64,000 bases of DNA from Siphonodentalium dalli (GCA_032622095.1 CP136066.1:100027319-100091318), one strand, 5' to 3'; numbered from the stretch's first letter, positions 25,205 through 34,473 are shown. Translations and numbers: made by a program. The notes: a model not told the origin generated them from the letters alone.

Positions 25205-25400
25205 TGGTTTAGACTAGGTTTTATTCTAGACCAGGTTTAACTCCAGTTTAAACTAGGTTTAAGTAGGGTTTAAACTTGGTTTTACAGTAGTTAAACCAGG
25301 TTTATGGGAGTAAAACTGGGTTTTAGCGTACTTAAACCAAGTTTTGTGATAAACTCAGTTTAAGTTGAAACTAAGTTTTATTAACGTGATAAAGTTATGG
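25205..25400 (+). repeat. Left subterminal GGTTTAAAC-like repeats
   Basis: At least ten imperfect copies of (A/G)GTTTAAAC(T/C)(A/G)GG or its complement occur in 200 bp. The right end (45340-45400) has a shorter matching cluster. In many DNA transposons subterminal repeats bind the transposase; that role is inferred here. Confidence 0.65.
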
Positions 25401-25929
25401 TAATATTACTAATTGTTTGTGGTGAATTGGCTATATAATCATCAGTATAAGCTTAGGTATATATGATTTATACGTACCATACGTCTCGCCCCGAACATAC
25501 ACCTTTAAATATACTTTGAAAAAAATTCAAAGTTAAACCACCCTACCCCAGGTTTGACTAAAACCTAGTTTTTTGGGTTTAATTATTCGGCCGATATTTT
25601 TCGCCCAATATTGATGTTGTTTCTTCGTGAATATGGGAGTGTTTATTTTGAATTGGGGGAGGCGTTTATGCGCGGGCGTTTGTCACTCAATGTAGATGCA
25701 GGAGAGTCTTAGTGGAATTCGGAGAGGCGATGTCGGTACTTATGAGATAAATTCTAACAAAATATGTGCCAGTGTGATGGATGATTTCTTGCTATATATG
25801 TCTGTTTGCAATTCGCTCGTTCGGATGTCGATTTGGCGGCTGAGAGCATGGCGGGATCGGACTGATCAGAGTGACACGTTAGACACGAACATGACTTTTG
25901 AAACTGATTTCTTATTCACAAAAAGGTCT

Positions 25930-26476
25930 CTTTCGGTCAATTTGACGCATGGGTTGGTGGCCCGCCCAAATACCCACCAGCCTTCACCCGGGGGAGGGTA
26001 ACGGCCACCCTGAGGGGGTGGAGTATGGACTATTTTGGAGAACTGTAAGGATTTCGGCCAATTTGATAGTATGGGTGGGTGGCTCGCCCCAAATAGCCCA
26101 TATAAACACCCCACCCCTCACATCTGGGGGGGGGGGGGGGTACCACCGAGGGGGTGAACGTGGGATATGGACCATTTTCGAGACTGGTAAGGATTTCGGC
26201 CAATTGACGGCATGGATGGATGGCCCGCTCAAATGTCCCATAGAAACAGCCCACACCTGAACGCTGGGGGAACCACCCCAGGAGGTTAAAACGGGGTATG
26301 GACCATTTTCGAGAACGGTAAGGATTTCGGTCAATTTGACGTCAGCAGTGTGGGTAGCCCGCTCCAACTACCCCCTAGAAACACCCTCACCCGGAGGTAC
26401 CACCCCGAGGGGGTGAAATGGGGTATGGACCATTTTCGAGAACGGTGGGTGGCACATCCCAAATGCCCCCCATAGA
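25930..26476 (+). repeat. GC-rich minisatellite, left of the Polinton
   Basis: About four units of 120-140 bp, each with GGTATGGACCATTTTCGAGA, ACGGTAAGGATTTCGGCCAA, a TGGGTGGCCCGC segment, and CATAGAAACACC. The same unit appears in reverse orientation right of the Polinton (41663-42510). Open frames here are repeat artefacts. Confidence 0.8.
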
Positions 26477-26482
26477 AACACC
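26477..26482 (+). repeat. Polinton target-site duplication AACACC, left
   Basis: AACACC at 26477-26482 is repeated at 41657-41662, directly outside AGTAGTAATGG and its complement. A 6-bp duplication is the Polinton/Maverick hallmark. Confidence 0.9.
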
Positions 26483-26782
26483 AGTAGTAATGGTGGGCAC
26501 TATGGCCCAGTACCCCCCCAGACATGGGCACTATGGCCCAGTACCCCCCAGACATGGGCACTATGGCCCAGTACCCCCCAGACATGGGCACTATGGCCCA
26601 TGGGCCATAGTGCCCATGTCTGGGGGGGTACTGGGCCATAGTGCCCATGTCTGGGGGGTACTGGGCCATAGTGCCCATGTCTGGGGGTACTGGGCCATAG
26701 TTCCCACCCTGAGGATAGATGTTCCTGTCATTGATGTGACATTTCTGATCGAAAAAATGGACTTAGAATTATTTTTTTCAAA
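26483..26782 (+). repeat. Polinton left terminal inverted repeat with internal palindrome
   Basis: About 300 bp. Three units of a 30-bp module (CACTATGGCCCAGTACCCCC then CAGACATGGG) run to a perfect palindrome GGGCACTATGGCCCAT/ATGGGCCATAGTGCCC near 26585-26616, then three modules follow in reverse orientation. After these comes the non-repetitive part, CACCCTGAGGATAGATGTTC through CATTTCTGATCGAAAAAATG, shared with the right end. Open frames across it are artefacts. Confidence 0.9.
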
Positions 26783-26844
26783 AGGAAAATCTCACTTTGG
26801 AAAATATCAATTAGCTATCAAGAGTATCTTTTCGATCATTTGGT

Positions 26845-26860
26845 GGCCCTGAAAAGGGCC
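26845..26860 (-). promoter_or_regulatory. Histone-type 3' stem-loop of the OTU-like gene
   Basis: On the minus strand: GGCCCTTTTCAGGGCC, a six-pair stem with TTTC loop, preceded by an A-rich AATAAAAC and followed by ACCA. This equals the animal replication-dependent histone mRNA 3' signal (GGYYCTTTTCAGRRCC, ACCA flank). It lies about 130 bases beyond the stop of the minus-strand gene ending at 26991. A downstream GAAAAGATACTCTTGATAGC resembles the segment after the plus-strand copy and could be the histone downstream element. The structure is seen directly; processing by SLBP/U7 is inferred. Confidence 0.75.
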
Positions 26861-26990
26861 GTTTTATTTTTGTTATAGTTTAGAATCCGCCACATTGAAC
26901 TTCTTTGTTCGCCAAAACTTCAATTGATTTGTCTCCTCGCCTCATCCATATTTCGCATTCACAATAATGCTCGTGGCAAACGTGGGGAAT

Positions 26991-27344
26991 CTACACTAGA
27001 GGTATTGATGACTTGAATCTTGGTGTTGATTTGTAGCCGCCTTTGGTAGCATCAAACATGACGATAGGTCGCTGTATAACAGTCGCCGCTAATTCAACCA
27101 TCAATCTTGATTCGGCCAAAAGTGGTGTGCGCCGTAAATCTTGTGCCGACGCACCAAGTTCGTCACTCTCTGCGTAGTACAGGTCAACTGCCGCATCTCT
27201 CAGAATCATCCATCCATCGGTCGTCCCGTAAATCCCGAGGCTGAGTGCCCTCCAAAATAGCGATATTTCTTCACCGTACACTGCTTTACAGTATACCCCA
27301 CCGCCCATTATCTCGTCAAGATCTGTTATGTTTACAGCAGTCAT
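26991..27344 (-). CDS. OTU-like protein, catalytic Cys apparently lost
   Basis: 117 residues from ATG 27344. FWRALSLGIYGTTDG (residues 30-44), LRDAAVDLYY (49-57) and the C-terminal MVELAATVIQRPIVMFDAT (82-100) follow the order of the OTU deubiquitinase fold, where a DGNC-L-F-R-AL motif normally precedes LYGT. Here the DGNC position reads EEIS (25-28), so the nucleophile Cys would be Ser and the Asp Glu. No C-terminal His was identified. It may be a non-catalytic ubiquitin-binding relic or a distant homologue. It is transcribed divergently from the next gene, through a shared mirror-image promoter, and ends in a histone-type stem-loop. Fold assignment is by motif only. Confidence 0.45.
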   Translation of the reverse strand: MTAVNITDLDEIMGGGVYCKAVYGEEISLFWRALSLGIYGTTDGWMILRDAAVDLYYAESDELGASAQDLRRTPLLAESRLMVELAATVIQRPIVMFDATKGGYKSTPRFKSSIPLV

Positions 27345-27957
27345 CTTTGAATGTAGAATAAGTCTGAAGATCCGTCTTGAACATATATCACGATTGCGCG
27401 GGCGGTAGAGAAAGCATATAATACTTTGACGTTAAAAATGACAAATGTTCCCTGACGTTGTGTTTCTTTTCAGTGCATTATCTGTTAGTTTCACCATTTC
27501 GATATGTTATAGATTAAATTCATGATAGTATATACAATTAATTAAGATGTTTTAACATATGAATTCATCTTCGTTCATAAACGATGACCAAGTAAAGTTA
27601 TCAAATGCAATGATCAAGAAAAATGTTCAGTATGTTTCTTGTGTTCAGTTTTTATGTATAAAATATGTACAATTCCAAAACCAAAAACTAGAAAAACATT
27701 CCATATTTGCCTAACGAGGTAATAAATATATCAATCATGTGTACCAAATAATAGATAATGATCTAACGAAATTAAAAACATTTGTTTGATCGCTATGCAA
27801 TAATGATCAAGAAAAATATGCATGTTGATCCGGTTCTGAAAAAACACAACGTCAGGAAATATTTGTCAATTTTAACGCCAACGTGACATGTGATTTCATT
27901 GTCGCCCGTGTCAAATGTATACAAATATTTTCACTTTTTCAGTGAACTTCATTCATT
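27345..27957. promoter_or_regulatory. Mirror-image bidirectional promoter region
   Basis: Bases 27429-27473 and 27836-27881 are inverted copies of a 45-bp block: GACGTTAAAAATGACAAATG, then TTCCCTGACGTTGTGTTT. One copy lies 85 bp upstream of the minus-strand ATG at 27344 and the other 77 bp upstream of the plus-strand ATG at 27958, at matching distance. A ATGATCAAGAAAAAT motif also recurs (about 27610, 27803). The two genes, both with histone-type 3' ends, therefore seem co-regulated. Confidence 0.65.
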
Positions 27958-28323
27958 ATGCCGTCTTTAAAGAAATTTATCAAGAAGTTGTGGAGGAAGA
28001 GAGATTCGTCAGAGGAGACGGAGATAAAAAGATATAGGAAATGGCAGGATTCTCCTGAACAAAAGATAGTTCAGAAGCAGATGCTAAGAGATTTTCTGGC
28101 TCGGCGACGACCATCGCCTGAAGTATGTGATCAAGAATCAAGCAATCAAGAATCAAGCAATCTTGATCTCGTGGAGATCTTGTCACAGATCAAGAAGAAA
28201 GATCTGTGCAATGCAGCAATTGACAGCTTCGCTCAGGCTGCTGCGGCGCACATATCAAATCCTACTTGGTCTGTGACAATTAATCCCAACGGGATATATC
28301 CTGATTTGGCAGAATTTTTATGA
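27958..28323 (+). CDS. Small basic N-terminus protein, unidentified, with histone-type 3' end
   Basis: 121 residues from ATG 27958. Residues 1-56 are highly basic with an amphipathic look (MPSLKKFIKKLWRKRDSS). Next comes a short direct repeat (QESSN twice), then a helix around NLDLVEILSQIKKKDLCNAA, an Ala-rich stretch and an ITINPNG-like end. I do not recognise a family; it is not a histone fold. The stop is 18 bases before a histone-type stem-loop, the spacing seen in real histone mRNAs. It shares a mirrored promoter with the OTU-like gene. The basic N-terminus would suit nucleic acid binding; that is inference. Confidence 0.6.
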   Translation: MPSLKKFIKKLWRKRDSSEETEIKRYRKWQDSPEQKIVQKQMLRDFLARRRPSPEVCDQESSNQESSNLDLVEILSQIKKKDLCNAAIDSFAQAAAAHISNPTWSVTINPNGIYPDLAEFL

Positions 28324-28341
28324 ATTCTGGAAAGAAAAAAC

Positions 28342-28357
28342 GGCCCTTTTCAGGGCC
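28342..28357 (+). promoter_or_regulatory. Histone-type 3' stem-loop of the small basic protein gene
   Basis: GGCCCTTTTCAGGGCC with A-rich 5' flank (AAAGAAAAAAC) and ACCCACA 3' flank matches the animal histone mRNA consensus at every conserved position. AAAAGGTTACTCTTTCATAGC follows about 17 bases later, similar to the segment after the minus-strand copy. No AATAAA lies between the stop and the stem-loop. Confidence 0.8.
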
Positions 28358-28425
28358 ACCCACATTTCCCAAAAGGTTACTCTTTCATAGCTGAAAAAAA
28401 CAAAACACGATTGTTCAATTCATAA

Positions 28426-28431
28426 TTTATT
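28426..28431 (-). terminator. Poly(A) signal of the CCHC gene
   Basis: AATAAA on the minus strand, 16 bases downstream of the CCHC gene stop at 28447. This gene uses ordinary polyadenylation, unlike its neighbour with the histone-type end. Confidence 0.5.
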
Positions 28432-28446
28432 CACACAACATAATTT

Positions 28447-29049
28447 TCAAATGTTTGTATCGATTCGTTTATCTGTTTTTGGAATGTAGAATGGTCTCAG
28501 CTTCTTTTTCTTGGAAGTTTTCTTGGAATTTTCAAAATCTGGATGTTTATCTTCAGATTTGTTCTGTGAATCATTCTTAGGATCAACAGGTCGGGTTTGT
28601 TTGAAAACATCTGATGTTGTAGACATCTCTTCAGTTTTGATATCTGCATTTTGTTCTTGTATTGTTACTGCTTGTAGACATTTTTGCATAGTTTTCACAT
28701 TTTTTTTGTCGCCGAAATCTGTTTTACAATGGAAGGACCAATGGGATTCTTGTCCGCATTTGTAACAGTAACCATATGGCGGTTTCCAATTTTTATTAGC
28801 TTTGTTTTTCTCTTGTTTCTCTTGCCATTGCATTTTGTTACAAAGTTTAAACAAATTGGCAGAGATCTGTCTCAATTCGACAAGATTATCTTGAATTTTT
28901 CTAGTCTGTGGCTGTGTAGATTTTTTTGAATCTTCTTTATGTAGCTCAATATAGCTCTCTTCAATAACTGCAGGCCTTGGTCTTTTTCTAACAATATCTT
29001 CTTCGCTGGTGGCGTCATCTGAAACAGGTCTTTTAATTCTCTTAAACAT
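28447..29049 (-). CDS. CCHC zinc-knuckle protein
   Basis: 200 residues from ATG 29049; the frame extends eight codons further but only to a TTG. A basic/acidic N-terminus (MFKRIKRPVSDD, then an EEDIVRKRPRP segment) leads to a helical region and a single zinc knuckle, C95-x2-C98-x4-H103-x4-C108 (CYKCGQESHWSFHC), followed by a Lys/Ser-rich tail. Zinc knuckles bind single-stranded nucleic acid; a role in packaging or polymerase function is possible but inferred. The first 40 or so codons and the leader are present as an inverted copy at the start of the polymerase gene (29254 onward). Confidence 0.75.
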   Translation of the reverse strand: MFKRIKRPVSDDATSEEDIVRKRPRPAVIEESYIELHKEDSKKSTQPQTRKIQDNLVELRQISANLFKLCNKMQWQEKQEKNKANKNWKPPYGYCYKCGQESHWSFHCKTDFGDKKNVKTMQKCLQAVTIQEQNADIKTEEMSTTSDVFKQTRPVDPKNDSQNKSEDKHPDFENSKKTSKKKKLRPFYIPKTDKRIDTNI

Positions 29050-29253
29050 TTTTGTCTTGAGTTTTGTCAGCAAAAACTATTGCGACTGGCTTCTTCGGAG
29101 TTGAAGTGTAAAGTGTAGAATTACATCTGCTTTTATAGCATTTTCATCGCGAATGCTATAAAAGCTATAAAAGCAGGTGTAATTCTACACTTTACACTTC
29201 AACTCCGAAGAAGCCAGTCGCAATATTTTTTGCTGACAAAACTCAAGACAAAA
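29050..29253. promoter_or_regulatory. Divergent TATA promoter inside a large inverted duplication
   Basis: Centre near 29147. A TATA box GCTATAAAAGC faces left at 29139-29129 and two face right at 29155-29165 and 29164-29174. Leaders on both sides are mirror copies (AGGTGTAATTCTACACTTTA, then CACTTCAACTCCGAAGAAGC) and the identity runs on into both coding starts. This drives the CCHC gene leftward and the polymerase rightward. Confidence 0.8.
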
Positions 29254-32200
29254 ATGTTTTAGAGAATTAAAAGACCTGTTTCAGACGACGCCACCTGGAA
29301 GAAGATATTGTTAGAAAAAGACCAAGGCCTGCAGTTATTGAAGAGAGCGATATGGAGACTGATGAGGCAGAAAGTGAAGAGAGCGATATGGAAACTGAAT
29401 AGAGAAATTGGTGGGAAGAGAAAGAGAAGTCTGGCTAGAGAGCGTGTTGTGTTAAATCCAACAAAATATTTCAAATTGGAGCTGAACTCGGAGAAATTTT
29501 CCAGAAAATTTAAATCAGCATCACGACAATTTGGTGTGAAATTCGAGAAATTTACAGATCCAATCGAAAACATTCCAGAGATATTTGAGAAGTTGACAGA
29601 AGAATTGAAACAGAAATGTTCAGCAAATGAGAAGACAAGAATCAGAGTTACGATAAATCATCCAGGACTTGATATGAGCATTTTCATTCCATTCACAAAA
29701 GCCAGTGAATTGAATGGTGGGACACTCATGGATAATATTCAAAATGTGGTTCAATCAAATGCAGACTTTACAATTCATGACGGTGCACTCAATTTCGAAA
29801 TCTTCGTTACAGATATTCCGGAAGGTGGTACACGACACTCACTACATTATGGACCATTTGCAGACAAGAACAAGCTGACAAAAGTAAAAAGAAGTATTGT
29901 CCGGATTGAAAATGCTGATGATGTTATGTGTATGGCAAGATCTATTGTCGTCGGAATGTGTAAGGCAGATAGTGATGGATCTGCGTGCTGGTCAAAGAAA
30001 TGGAAAAGAATAAGACAATCAATATACACAGCACAAACAGATGCAGCAAAAAATCTACTCAACCGTGCTGGCATTCCACACGATACAGTTTGCAGTATCA
30101 ATGAGTTCCACAAGATTCAATAAATATTGTATCCAGAATATGTTGTGAAAATTCACAATGAATTTGCTGGCGCTGGATTTCTATTTGAACCTGCAGAAAT
30201 GTGTTCGGAGAGCAAATGTGTACACATCTACTACAACAACAATCACTTCGACACCATAACATCAATCAAAGGATTTCTAGGCACCAGCTACTACTGCGAA
30301 TTCTGTGACATTGGATTCCATATGCGTGGCGATCATCGATGCAGATTTGTTTGTGCATGCTGGTCATTGACACAGTGTAATTTCACAAATTGGGTGAAGT
30401 GTAGAACGTGTCGACGATCATTCAGAAGTAAATCTTGTTTCGACAACCATTTGAAGACGGAAGGAAAACAGAAAAGAAAAATATGTGATTTGGTTCAACT
30501 ATGCAACAATTGTGATGAAGAAATTCTCATCAATAAATCAAGCAGACATATATGTGCGGGGTTGAAGAAATGCAAACATTGCAAAGAAATCGTTGAAGCA
30601 GATCACAGGTGCTATATTCCAAAATATGAATCACCGGAAAAGAAACCTGCAAAGATTCCATATGTATTCTTTGACTTTGAATGCAGACAAGACACAGGTG
30701 TTCATATTCCAAACTTCTGTGTTACACATACCGCTTGTGGAGATTGCATGTGCAAACCAATCGAAGAAAAATGTGAAACATGCGGACCGGATTCCAGAGA
30801 ATTTGTATTCAAGGGTGACAACGTTTTAACAGACTTCACAAACTGGTTATTCCACCAAGATCACAAAGGATGTGTTGCAATAGCACATAATGCTCAGGGA
30901 TACGATGCACAGTTTCTACTTCAAGCACTCATACAAAGTGGAATTCATAAACCAGATCTGATCATGAATGGAAACAAGATTCTCAGTTTAAAATGCAACA
31001 GCGTGAAAGTTATTGATTCTCTGAGTTTTCTGATGATGCCGCTTTCAAAGTTTCCACAAACTTTTCAGCTGAATGAGATGGCGAAAGGACACTTTCCACA
31101 TTGGGCGAATTCACCAAAGTTTCAAAATTGCATTGGACATTACTTGGCTTCTGATTACTACAAACCAGACATGATGAGCGTGGAAAATCGAGAGAAATTC
31201 TTTGAATGGTACAATGAGAAAAAATAGAAAATTACGTGATATTCAACTTCCAAGAAGAGATGGAGAAGTACTGCAAATCAGACGTGGATATTCTTCGCCG
31301 TGGATGTGGAAAATTCAGGAAATACATATTGGAAACAGAACAGATTGACCCGTTCATTGAGTCAATAACATTGGCGCAAGTTTGCAATTTGGCATGGAGG
31401 AAGAATTCAATGCCAGAGAAAACAATTGGAATCATTCCAGATGGTGGATACCCATGTGCTAAAAACTATTCCATGAAAGCGATACGTTGGCTTCAACATA
31501 TATCATTGTCACGTATGATAACAATCAAGCATGCTTTGAATGGAGGAGAAATCAAGATTGGTGGACACTACGTCGATGGATATGAGGAAGCCACAAGAAC
31601 AGTTTTTGAGATGAATGGATGTCTGTTTCATGGATGTCCAAAATGTTACAACAACAGACAATACAAGAATCCCTATACGATGCTCACCATGGAAGAATTA
31701 TATACAAGAACTCAACAGAAGAAAGATGAACTGGAAAGTCTTGGTTACAGAGTTGAATCAATTTGGGAGCATCAGATCGACGAAAGAATGAAATCGGATG
31801 TGAAATTCAAACAACAAATGGAATCTTTCTACAAACATCGAGACCCCATTTTGCCAAGAGAAGCATTGTTTGGTGGACGTACAAATGCCATCAAATTGTA
31901 CGAGGAAATTGATCAAGATTCCACAAAAGAAATCAAGTTCATCGATGTGTGTTCGTTGTATCCATTTTGCAACAAATATAAATTCTACCCTGTTGGACAT
32001 CCAGAAATTTTGATCCAAGAGCAGATCGATCAAGAACACATTAGAGACTATGCGGGGCTTGTTAAATGTACAATTTTACCACCATCGAAATTGTATATTC
32101 CAGTTCTACCGATTCATTGTAACAAGAAAATGGTTTTTACTCTGTGCAACACTTGTGCCATCAATGAGAACAAGGCATGTAACCATTCAGAAGAAGATCG

Positions 32201-33185
32201 AGCTATAACCGGAGTGTGGACCACGCCAGAATTATTCAAAGCAATGGATGTTGGCTACAAAATACTTGATGTGTACCAAATTTGGCATTGGACAGATTGG
32301 ACAGATGAAATATACAAATCCTATATCGACAAACATCTAAAGATCAAACAGGAATGTAGTGGTTATCCATTTGGTGTTGAGACAGAAGAACAGAAGCAAA
32401 AGTGTGTACAGGATTATTATGCAGCTGAGGGTATAAAATTGGAGAATCCAGGAAAACGCCAAATATCTAAAATTATGATTAATTGTATATGGGGTAAGAA
32501 TGCACAAAGAAATCTTATGTCAAAAACAGAGTATGTGGATAAGCCATCACGTTATTTTGAATTGCTTACTAGTAACAATATAATTGTTCAATATGTTACA
32601 CTTCTTGATGGTGACAAATTCATTCTGGTAAATTATGTTGATATTTTAGATAATATTGAACCTCATCATTCAGCAAATGTTGTTGTTGATTCTTTTGTTA
32701 CAGCGTATACAAGATTACAATTGTATAAAGTTTAAAAAAAACTTGGAGATAGAGTGCTGTATTTTGATACAGACAGCTGTATGTATGTCAGTGATCCATC
32801 AGAGAAGAACATCAAAACTATCGAAGGAAGATTGGGGAAATGGAGCGACGAACATCCAGATGCAAAGATTGTCAAATTTGTTGGACTTGGGCCAAAGAAC
32901 TACGGATATGAATACATCAAAGATGGGAGAAGATACACCAAATGTAAGGTAAAAGGTATCACTCTTGATTACAGCACAAGTCAAAAAGTTAATTTTGAAA
33001 CAATGGTACAATGTGTTAATGATCGTGAAAATTTCAAAACTATTGTTGAGTATCCTTCCAGAATTAAAAGACAAAAGAACCATCAACTAATTAGTGAGTG
33101 TCAAACCAAAACTTTCAGATCGGTGTACACAAAACGAAAACTCGTCAATGGTATTCACACATATCCATACGGATGGAGATGTTGA
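29254..33185 (+). pseudogene. polB: Polinton DNA polymerase B, disrupted
   Basis: Protein-primed family B polymerase. Parts seen: N-terminal region (29308-30120), Cys/His-rich zinc-finger segment (about 30280-30610), exonuclease motifs DFEC (near 30670) and HNAQGYD (near 30890), YCKSDVDIL (near 31270), polymerase motif A with CSLYP (near 31950), motif B KIMINCIWGKN (near 32475), motif C YFDTDS (near 32762) and the family-typical C-terminal YPYGW at 33170-33185. Breaks: TAG as third codon after ATG 29254 plus an indel in the 5' region, in-frame TAA at 30121, a one-base loss in an A-run at 31219-31226 and in-frame TAA at 32733. The replication gene is thus dead as assembled, while its motifs remain conserved, so inactivation is recent. 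Confidence 0.9.
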
Positions 33186-33201
33186 GTCATTTCATGTCAA
33201 G

Positions 33202-33789
33202 ATGTTGACAGGAGTAGTACCTCCAGAAATTGCTGAGAAGATTTATGGATATTTGGTGGCACAGTCAACACTTATTCCAGAGATAAAGAAGGAATTACAA
33301 GAAGTCTGGTTTGAAAGAGAAAAGAAAGCAATACTACGATGCTGTGATGCCGACGAATGTTTACAGAGATTGGACTATCTTGAGACAAGTATATTTTCTC
33401 ATTTCTCTCAAAACTATATTAAATCATTTATTAAATTCAAAACATTTTTTCTCATTGAAAGAATATCTGATTTTTGGCTATTTGGTGGTGATCAACACCA
33501 TTTAGATTTAGAAACTTTTGATGAACATGACTATATTCATTATACAAAGTATGAAGATCATTATCCTCTTGCTAGTGGAACCTTTAAATCAGTTCCTAGG
33601 ATCTATGGGTATTTGTTAACAAAAAAAATGTCAACATATGCAAAAATTCAAAACATTATAGGGGATGATTTTTTTATTTACAGAACAAACAGAAGAATAG
33701 AAGACTATAATAATTGGATTATTGAAATGTATGGAAATATTTACAGCTTTGGAGATTTCTCTTTAAAAACTAAATTCACACGTCGTTAA
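33202..33789 (+). CDS. Unidentified 195-residue Polinton protein, F-box-like start
   Basis: ATG 33202 lies 16 bases after the polymerase stop; an earlier ATG at 33094 would overlap the polymerase and is less likely. The N-terminus has the order PPEIAEKIYGYL, about 20 residues, then a Trp, which resembles an F-box. It continues with Cys pair RCCDADEC, and an aromatic, Tyr/Phe/Ile-rich C-terminal half. I do not recognise the full family. If the F-box reading is right it could recruit a ubiquitin ligase; that is speculative. Confidence 0.5.
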   Translation: MLTGVVPPEIAEKIYGYLVAQSTLIPEIKKELQEVWFEREKKAILRCCDADECLQRLDYLETSIFSHFSQNYIKSFIKFKTFFLIERISDFWLFGGDQHHLDLETFDEHDYIHYTKYEDHYPLASGTFKSVPRIYGYLLTKKMSTYAKIQNIIGDDFFIYRTNRRIEDYNNWIIEMYGNIYSFGDFSLKTKFTRR

Positions 33790-33822
33790 GTTCACTCTCT
33801 GATTAGGCATCAAAGTGACAAC

Positions 33823-34473
33823 ATGGAAGAATCTTTACTTTTCCAACATCCGTGTAATTTCTTTATCAGCGGACCTAGTGGATCAGGTAAAACAGAATTT
33901 GTTAAAAAAGTTATTGAATTTAAACACGATTTATTCCAAACACCACCAAATAAAATAGTTTGGTGTTACAAAGAATGGCAAGACACATACAATCGTATAA
34001 AAGAAATTGATAACGTTGAGTTTATCGATGGCATTCCAGACGATGATGAGGAAATTGTATCAGATAAATCATTTCCTCATCTTGTTGTTTTCGATGACAT
34101 GATGGGGGAACAAGATGAAGACAAAATAATGCTTTGGTTTACTAGAAAAGGTCATCATCGAAATGCTTCAATAATTTACATTACTCAAAACATGTTCCAA
34201 AAATCAAAAAGTAGCAGAACTATAAGTTTGAATGCACACTACATGGTTTTATTTCAAAGCGTTCGAGATAAAAATCAAATAAAAGTTTTGGCTCATCAAA
34301 TGCAAACCAATCATTTGAAACAAGCATACGAAGATGCAACTTCAATAAATCATGGATATATTTTAGTAGATTTTCATCCTAGAACAGAAAATTATTTGCG
34401 AATTAGAACTGATATTTTCCATAAATGGTTGACAGCTAATGACCGAGGTCCTGTCATTTATTCAAAAGTATAA
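33823..34473 (+). CDS. Packaging ATPase (FtsK/HerA-A32 type)
   Basis: 216 residues, intact. Walker A GPSGSGKT at residues 17-24, Walker B HLVVFDDMM at 86-94 with adjacent acidic residues D91/D92, and a sensor-like IYITQNMF at 118-125. This is the genome-packaging ATPase universal in Polintons, related to poxvirus A32-type and adenovirus-like packaging motors. It starts 33 bases after the preceding stop and is followed 34 bases later by the next gene, suggesting shared transcription. Confidence 0.9.
   Translation: MEESLLFQHPCNFFISGPSGSGKTEFVKKVIEFKHDLFQTPPNKIVWCYKEWQDTYNRIKEIDNVEFIDGIPDDDEEIVSDKSFPHLVVFDDMMGEQDEDKIMLWFTRKGHHRNASIIYITQNMFQKSKSSRTISLNAHYMVLFQSVRDKNQIKVLAHQMQTNHLKQAYEDATSINHGYILVDFHPRTENYLRIRTDIFHKWLTANDRGPVIYSKV

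Noticed and set aside
26483-26782. CRISPR-like array
   Set aside because: The 30-bp units are contiguous, without unique spacers, and belong to a terminal inverted repeat in animal DNA.
25866-26852. Open frames rich in Pro, Gly and Trp around the left Polinton end
   Set aside because: They translate the GC-rich minisatellite and the 30-bp terminal modules; the mirror copies at 41405-42538 do the same.
30127-30127. Separate gene starting after the polymerase stop at 30121
   Set aside because: No ATG; the same frame continues the polymerase on both sides, so the stop is a lesion, not a gene boundary.
33094-33201. Upstream ATG at 33094 for the 195-residue protein
   Set aside because: It overlaps the conserved polymerase C-terminus; ATG 33202 directly follows the polymerase stop.
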